Below, piece by piece: positions 60,872-64,000 of a stretch of 64,000 nucleotides of DNA. Every line of letters begins with the position of its first letter. Position 1 is the first letter of the stretch. This stretch comes from Diaphorobacter ruginosibacter (GTDB taxonomy: Bacteria > Pseudomonadota > Gammaproteobacteria > Burkholderiales > Burkholderiaceae_C): contig NZ_CP060714.1 of assembly GCF_014395975.1 (NCBI RefSeq), positions 2,852,001-2,916,000 of the forward strand, read 5' to 3'. The notes under the pieces were generated by a model. The model did not search any database. It was not told where the DNA came from and saw only the letters and a program-made list of their open reading frames with translations. Made by a program: the position numbers and the translations under genes.

Positions 60872-62278
60872 TTAAGCGCTTTTCAAATTCTTCAAAACTT
60901 TTTCGCGTCCGAGAAGTTCGATCACCGCATCGACTGATGGAGTGTGCGCTGTACCCAGCACAAGCACCCGAACCGGCATCGCGAGCATCGGCATCTTCAC
61001 ACCCTGCTCTTTCAGTACCTGCTTGATAGCGGCGCTGATTGCATCCTTGTTCCAGTCAACCTGCTCGATAGCTGCTGCAAAAGCAGCAAGAAGAGGCTTG
61101 GCGGAATCGGTGACATGCTTTGCATAGTCTTCCGCGTTGCGTTCCACGCTGTCGAGGTAGAAAAGTTTAGCCCAATTTGCGAGGTCCAAAAGCGTTTCGC
61201 AGCGATCTTTGAACAATCCGCAGATGCGAACGAAGCGATCGTCGGCCTGGATCTGTTCTTCGGACACGCCCGCCTTCACGAGAAACGGCCTCGCCAGCGC
61301 AGCCAGGGCATCGTCATCCATGGCCTTCAGGTGCTGGGCATTCACCCAGCGCAGCTTGGCTTCGTCGAACTGGCCGGCGCTGCGGCCGAGGTGGTCGAGA
61401 TTGAACCATTCGAGGAACTGCTGGCGCGAGAAGATCTCGTCATCGCCGTGGCTCCAGCCCAGGCGCGCAAGATAGTTCACCATCGCATCGGGCAGGTAGC
61501 CCTCGTCTCGATACTGGGTGACGGCCTTGGCGCCATTGCGCTTGCTCATCTTCTCGCCCTGCTCGTTGAGCACGGTGGGAAGATGGGCGAACACCGGCAC
61601 GTTCGCACCCAGGGCCTCGAAGATGTGGATCTGGCGCGGCGTATTGTTCACATGGTCATCGCCTCGGATGACGTGGGTGATGTTCATGTCCATGTCGTCC
61701 ACGCACACGCAGAAGTTGTACGTGGGCGTGCCGTCCGGACGCGCGATCACGAGGTCGTCCAGCTCGGAATTCTGGAACTCGATGTGCCCCTTGCACTTGT
61801 CGTCCCAGCCGACGACGCCGGTGAGAGGCGTCTTGAAACGCAGGACCGGCTTAACGCCTTCCGGAACGGGAGGCAGCACCTTGCCGGGCTCCGGACGCCA
61901 TGTGCCGTCGTAGCGCGGTTTCTCCTTGGCGGCCATCTGCTTTTCGCGCAGCGCGTCGAGCTCTTCCATGCTCATGTAGCACGGATAGACGTAGCCCTTG
62001 GCCTGCAGCTCGGCCAGCACCTGCTTGTAGCGGTCCATGCGCTGCATCTGATAGAACGGGCCTTCGTCATGGTCGAGCCGCAGCCACTCCATGCCTTCCA
62101 GGATCACGTCGACAGACGCCTGAGTGGAGCGCTCCAGGTCGGTGTCCTCGATGCGCAGGATGAAGTCGCCCTGGTTGGCACGGGCAAACGCCCATGGGTA
62201 CAGCGCGGAGCGGATGTTGCCGAGATGGATGAAGCCCGTCGGCGACGGGGCGAATCGTGTGCGTACTTTTGTAGTCAT
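60872..62278 (-). CDS. gltX: Glutamyl-tRNA synthetase
   Basis: 468 residues. FAPSPTGFIHLGNIRSALY contains the HIGH-like motif, RIEDTDLERS follows, and GEKMSKRNGAKAV carries the KMSKS motif. The C-terminal helical anticodon-binding domain covers about residues 330-468. It charges tRNA-Glu, three copies of which are encoded just downstream on the same strand. The start codon overlaps the metZ stop codon by four bases. Confidence 0.97.
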   Translation of the reverse strand: MTTKVRTRFAPSPTGFIHLGNIRSALYPWAFARANQGDFILRIEDTDLERSTQASVDVILEGMEWLRLDHDEGPFYQMQRMDRYKQVLAELQAKGYVYPCYMSMEELDALREKQMAAKEKPRYDGTWRPEPGKVLPPVPEGVKPVLRFKTPLTGVVGWDDKCKGHIEFQNSELDDLVIARPDGTPTYNFCVCVDDMDMNITHVIRGDDHVNNTPRQIHIFEALGANVPVFAHLPTVLNEQGEKMSKRNGAKAVTQYRDEGYLPDAMVNYLARLGWSHGDDEIFSRQQFLEWFNLDHLGRSAGQFDEAKLRWVNAQHLKAMDDDALAALARPFLVKAGVSEEQIQADDRFVRICGLFKDRCETLLDLANWAKLFYLDSVERNAEDYAKHVTDSAKPLLAAFAAAIEQVDWNKDAISAAIKQVLKEQGVKMPMLAMPVRVLVLGTAHTPSVDAVIELLGREKVLKNLKSA

Positions 62279-63489
62279 TTCAATGTATCCAGTCCACGCG
62301 AGAGGTCTGCCTTGAGGTCGTCAAGGTGCTCCAGCCCCACGGAAATACGGATGAGCCCCTGCCCCACGCCCGCGGCCTGGCGCTGCTCTTCGGTCAACCG
62401 GCCATGCGAGGTGCTGGCCGGATGCGTGATGGTGGTCTTCACGTCGCCCAGGTTGGCCGTGATGCTGCACACGCGCGTGCTGTCCACGACATGGAAGGCA
62501 TTGGCGCGCAACTGCTCGGCGCCCTCTCCCACCACGTCGAACGCGATCACCGCGCCGCCCATGCCATTTTGCTGGCGCATGGCGAGCTCATGCTGCGGGT
62601 GGCTCTTGAGGCCCGGGTAGTGCACATGTGCAACCTTCGGGTGCGCCTCGAGCCAGTTGGCCAATTCGAGCGCCGCGGCGCTTTGCGCCTTCACGCGGAT
62701 CGACAGGGTTTCGAGGCCCTTCATCACGACCCATGCATTGAACGGCGCAAGGTTCAGGCCGCCGCTGCGCAGGAAGGTGCCCATGACCTTGTCGACGAGC
62801 GCGACCGTGCCGCATACCGCCCCAGCCATCACGCGGCCCTGTCCGTCGAGGAACTTGGTCCCCGAGTGCACGACGAGGTCCGCGCCAAACTTGGCGGGCT
62901 GCTGCAGCACGGGCGAGGCGAAGCTGTTGTCCACCGCGAGCAGTGCGCCATGCGCATGCGCCAGATCGGCCAGTGCCGCGATGTCGCACAGGTCGGTGAG
63001 CGGATTGGTTGGCGTTTCCGCGAACAGCAACCGGGTATTGGGGCGAATGGCGTCCTTCCAGGCCTGCACATCCGTCTGCGAGACGAAGCTGGTCTCGATG
63101 CCGAAGCGCGCCATCTCGGTGCCCAGCAGCTTGATCGTGGAGCCGAACATCGACTGCGAACAGATCACATGGTCGCCTGTCTTGAGCGCGGTCAGCGCCA
63201 CCAGCAGGATCGCCGACATGCCGGTGCTCGTGGCCACCGCGCACTCCGTGCCTTCCATGGCCGCAAGGCGTTTCTCGAAACTCGTGACCGTCGGATTGCT
63301 GGTGCGGCTGTAGGTATAGCCATCCTCCTGCGCCGCAAAGCGGCGCGCCGCCGTTTCGCAATCCGGTTGCACGAAGCTGCTGGTCATGTAGAGCGCTTCG
63401 CTGTGCTCACCCCACTGGCTGCGATCGATGGCTTCGCGCACGGCGAGCGTGTCCGGATGCAGGCCTTGCGGCAATGTTCTGTCGGTCAC
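62275..63489 (-). CDS. metZ: O-succinylhomoserine sulfhydrylase
   Basis: 404 residues of the Cys/Met-metabolism PLP family. YTYSRTSNPTVTSFEKRLA, VDNSFASPVLQQP and VVHSGTKFLDGQGRVMAG with the PLP lysine are clear; the closest group is MetZ, which makes homocysteine directly from O-succinylhomoserine and sulfide. MetB (cystathionine gamma-synthase) is the alternative. The order purF-metZ-gltX supports MetZ. Confidence 0.92.
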   Translation of the reverse strand: MTDRTLPQGLHPDTLAVREAIDRSQWGEHSEALYMTSSFVQPDCETAARRFAAQEDGYTYSRTSNPTVTSFEKRLAAMEGTECAVATSTGMSAILLVALTALKTGDHVICSQSMFGSTIKLLGTEMARFGIETSFVSQTDVQAWKDAIRPNTRLLFAETPTNPLTDLCDIAALADLAHAHGALLAVDNSFASPVLQQPAKFGADLVVHSGTKFLDGQGRVMAGAVCGTVALVDKVMGTFLRSGGLNLAPFNAWVVMKGLETLSIRVKAQSAAALELANWLEAHPKVAHVHYPGLKSHPQHELAMRQQNGMGGAVIAFDVVGEGAEQLRANAFHVVDSTRVCSITANLGDVKTTITHPASTSHGRLTEEQRQAAGVGQGLIRISVGLEHLDDLKADLSRGLDTLK

Positions 63490-63635
63490 AATAAATCCTT
63501 CAGGTGTTCTTCTGAACCGCCCATGCCCGCTCTTGATGGCATTGGCGGCCGCGCGCCCTCACGAGAGTCTATGCGCGCTGCCAATCGGCGGAGGTGGGCG
63601 GCGGCGCCCGCCACCCTGCCCGGCCCCGCTGCCAC

Positions 63636-64000
63636 TCAGGCGAGCGTGGCGTCCTCGTCGTCTTCCACTGTCTCGTTGCGGCCCGCGTTGATCGCGTTGA
63701 TATCGCCTTCCGAGATGTCGCCCGTGATGTACTCGCCATCGAAGCACGATGCCTCGAAGCCCTGCACGCGCGGGTTGATCTTGCCGACCGCCTGCTTCAT
63801 CGCGTCGACGTCCTGGTAGATCAGCGCATCGCAGCCGATGACCTGGCGGATTTCCTCCACCGTGCGCCCATGCGCCACGAGCTCGGTCTTGGTCGGCATG
63901 TCGATGCCGTAGACATTCGGATAACGCACCGGCGGCGCGGCCGAGGCGAGGTACACCTTCACGGCACCCGCATCGCGCGCCATCTGCACGATTTCCTTGG
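63636..64000 (-). CDS. purF: Amidophosphoribosyltransferase, C-terminal part
   Basis: The window holds the last 121 residues. VKVYLASAAPPVRYPNVYGIDMP is the conserved late PurF region (key part SAAPPVRYPNVYGID), followed by GCDALIYQDVDAMKQAV and FEASCFDGEYITGD. PurF catalyses the first committed step of purine synthesis from PRPP and glutamine. The gene continues beyond the window edge. The 146-bp gap to metZ is GC-rich and shows no clear promoter. Confidence 0.93.
   Translation of the reverse strand, partial: KEIVQMARDAGAVKVYLASAAPPVRYPNVYGIDMPTKTELVAHGRTVEEIRQVIGCDALIYQDVDAMKQAVGKINPRVQGFEASCFDGEYITGDISEGDINAINAGRNETVEDDEDATLA

Overview
The window is a chromosomal segment of a betaproteobacterium, most likely family Comamonadaceae (Comamonas, Delftia or Acidovorax-like). 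Evidence: a tmRNA with tag ANDERFALAA, a fused aroA-cmk gene inside a serC-pheA-tyrA-aroA/cmk-rpsA-ihfB-lapA-lapB run, a purF-metZ-gltX run, a PHA phasin, and high GC in the core genes. All identifications are by reading translated sequence and recalled family motifs; nothing was searched against a database.

Layout. 0.5-4.1 kb: TonB-dependent siderophore receptor, PepSY membrane protein and a small membrane protein, a likely iron-uptake operon on the minus strand. 4.4-18.6 kb: an accessory region, lower in GC between about 9.6 and 17.2 kb, that ends at the 3' end of ssrA (tmRNA). It holds a SLOG-domain (cpYpsA-like) gene, a P-loop ATPase cut off by an IS2-group insertion sequence, a 5'-truncated YhcG-type nuclease, gene fragments, and an intact five-gene operon: C5 cytosine methyltransferase, MORC/MutL-like GHKL ATPase, Z1-domain ATPase, PD-(D/E)XK protein (DUF4420), Vsr endonuclease. 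A frameshifted tyrosine integrase lies next to ssrA. This is a decaying genomic island carrying one apparently complete restriction-type defence operon, the most interesting system here.

18.7-34 kb: core genes: ssrA, gph, ubiG, ompA on the minus strand; then gyrA, serC, pheA, tyrA, aroA-cmk, rpsA, ihfB, lapA, lapB and a ComEA-like gene on the plus strand. 34.5-40.8 kb: a six-gene Mrp cation/proton antiporter operon (mrpA with fused B, then C-G), every junction overlapping by 1-4 bases. 40.8-47.7 kb: a fused 5-oxoprolinase gene divergent from a TRAP transporter (dctPQM); between them lies a 172-bp near-continuous palindrome that looks like a MITE or long-hairpin element. 47.8-56.7 kb: crcB, a LOG-family gene, an MFS transporter, rmuC, a 2-hydroxyacid dehydrogenase, an NhaD/ArsB-type antiporter, pncB and an acyl-CoA thioesterase.

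56.8-59.8 kb: phaP with two repressor-type boxes flanking its promoter, a candidate small RNA, an SDR dehydrogenase (TTG start) behind a LiuR-like palindrome, and a LysR regulator. 59.9-60.8 kb: a cluster of eight tRNA genes (Ala-Glu-Asp, Glu-Asp, Ala-Glu-Asp in transcription order), built by duplication, just downstream of gltX. 60.9-64 kb: gltX, metZ and the 3' part of purF.
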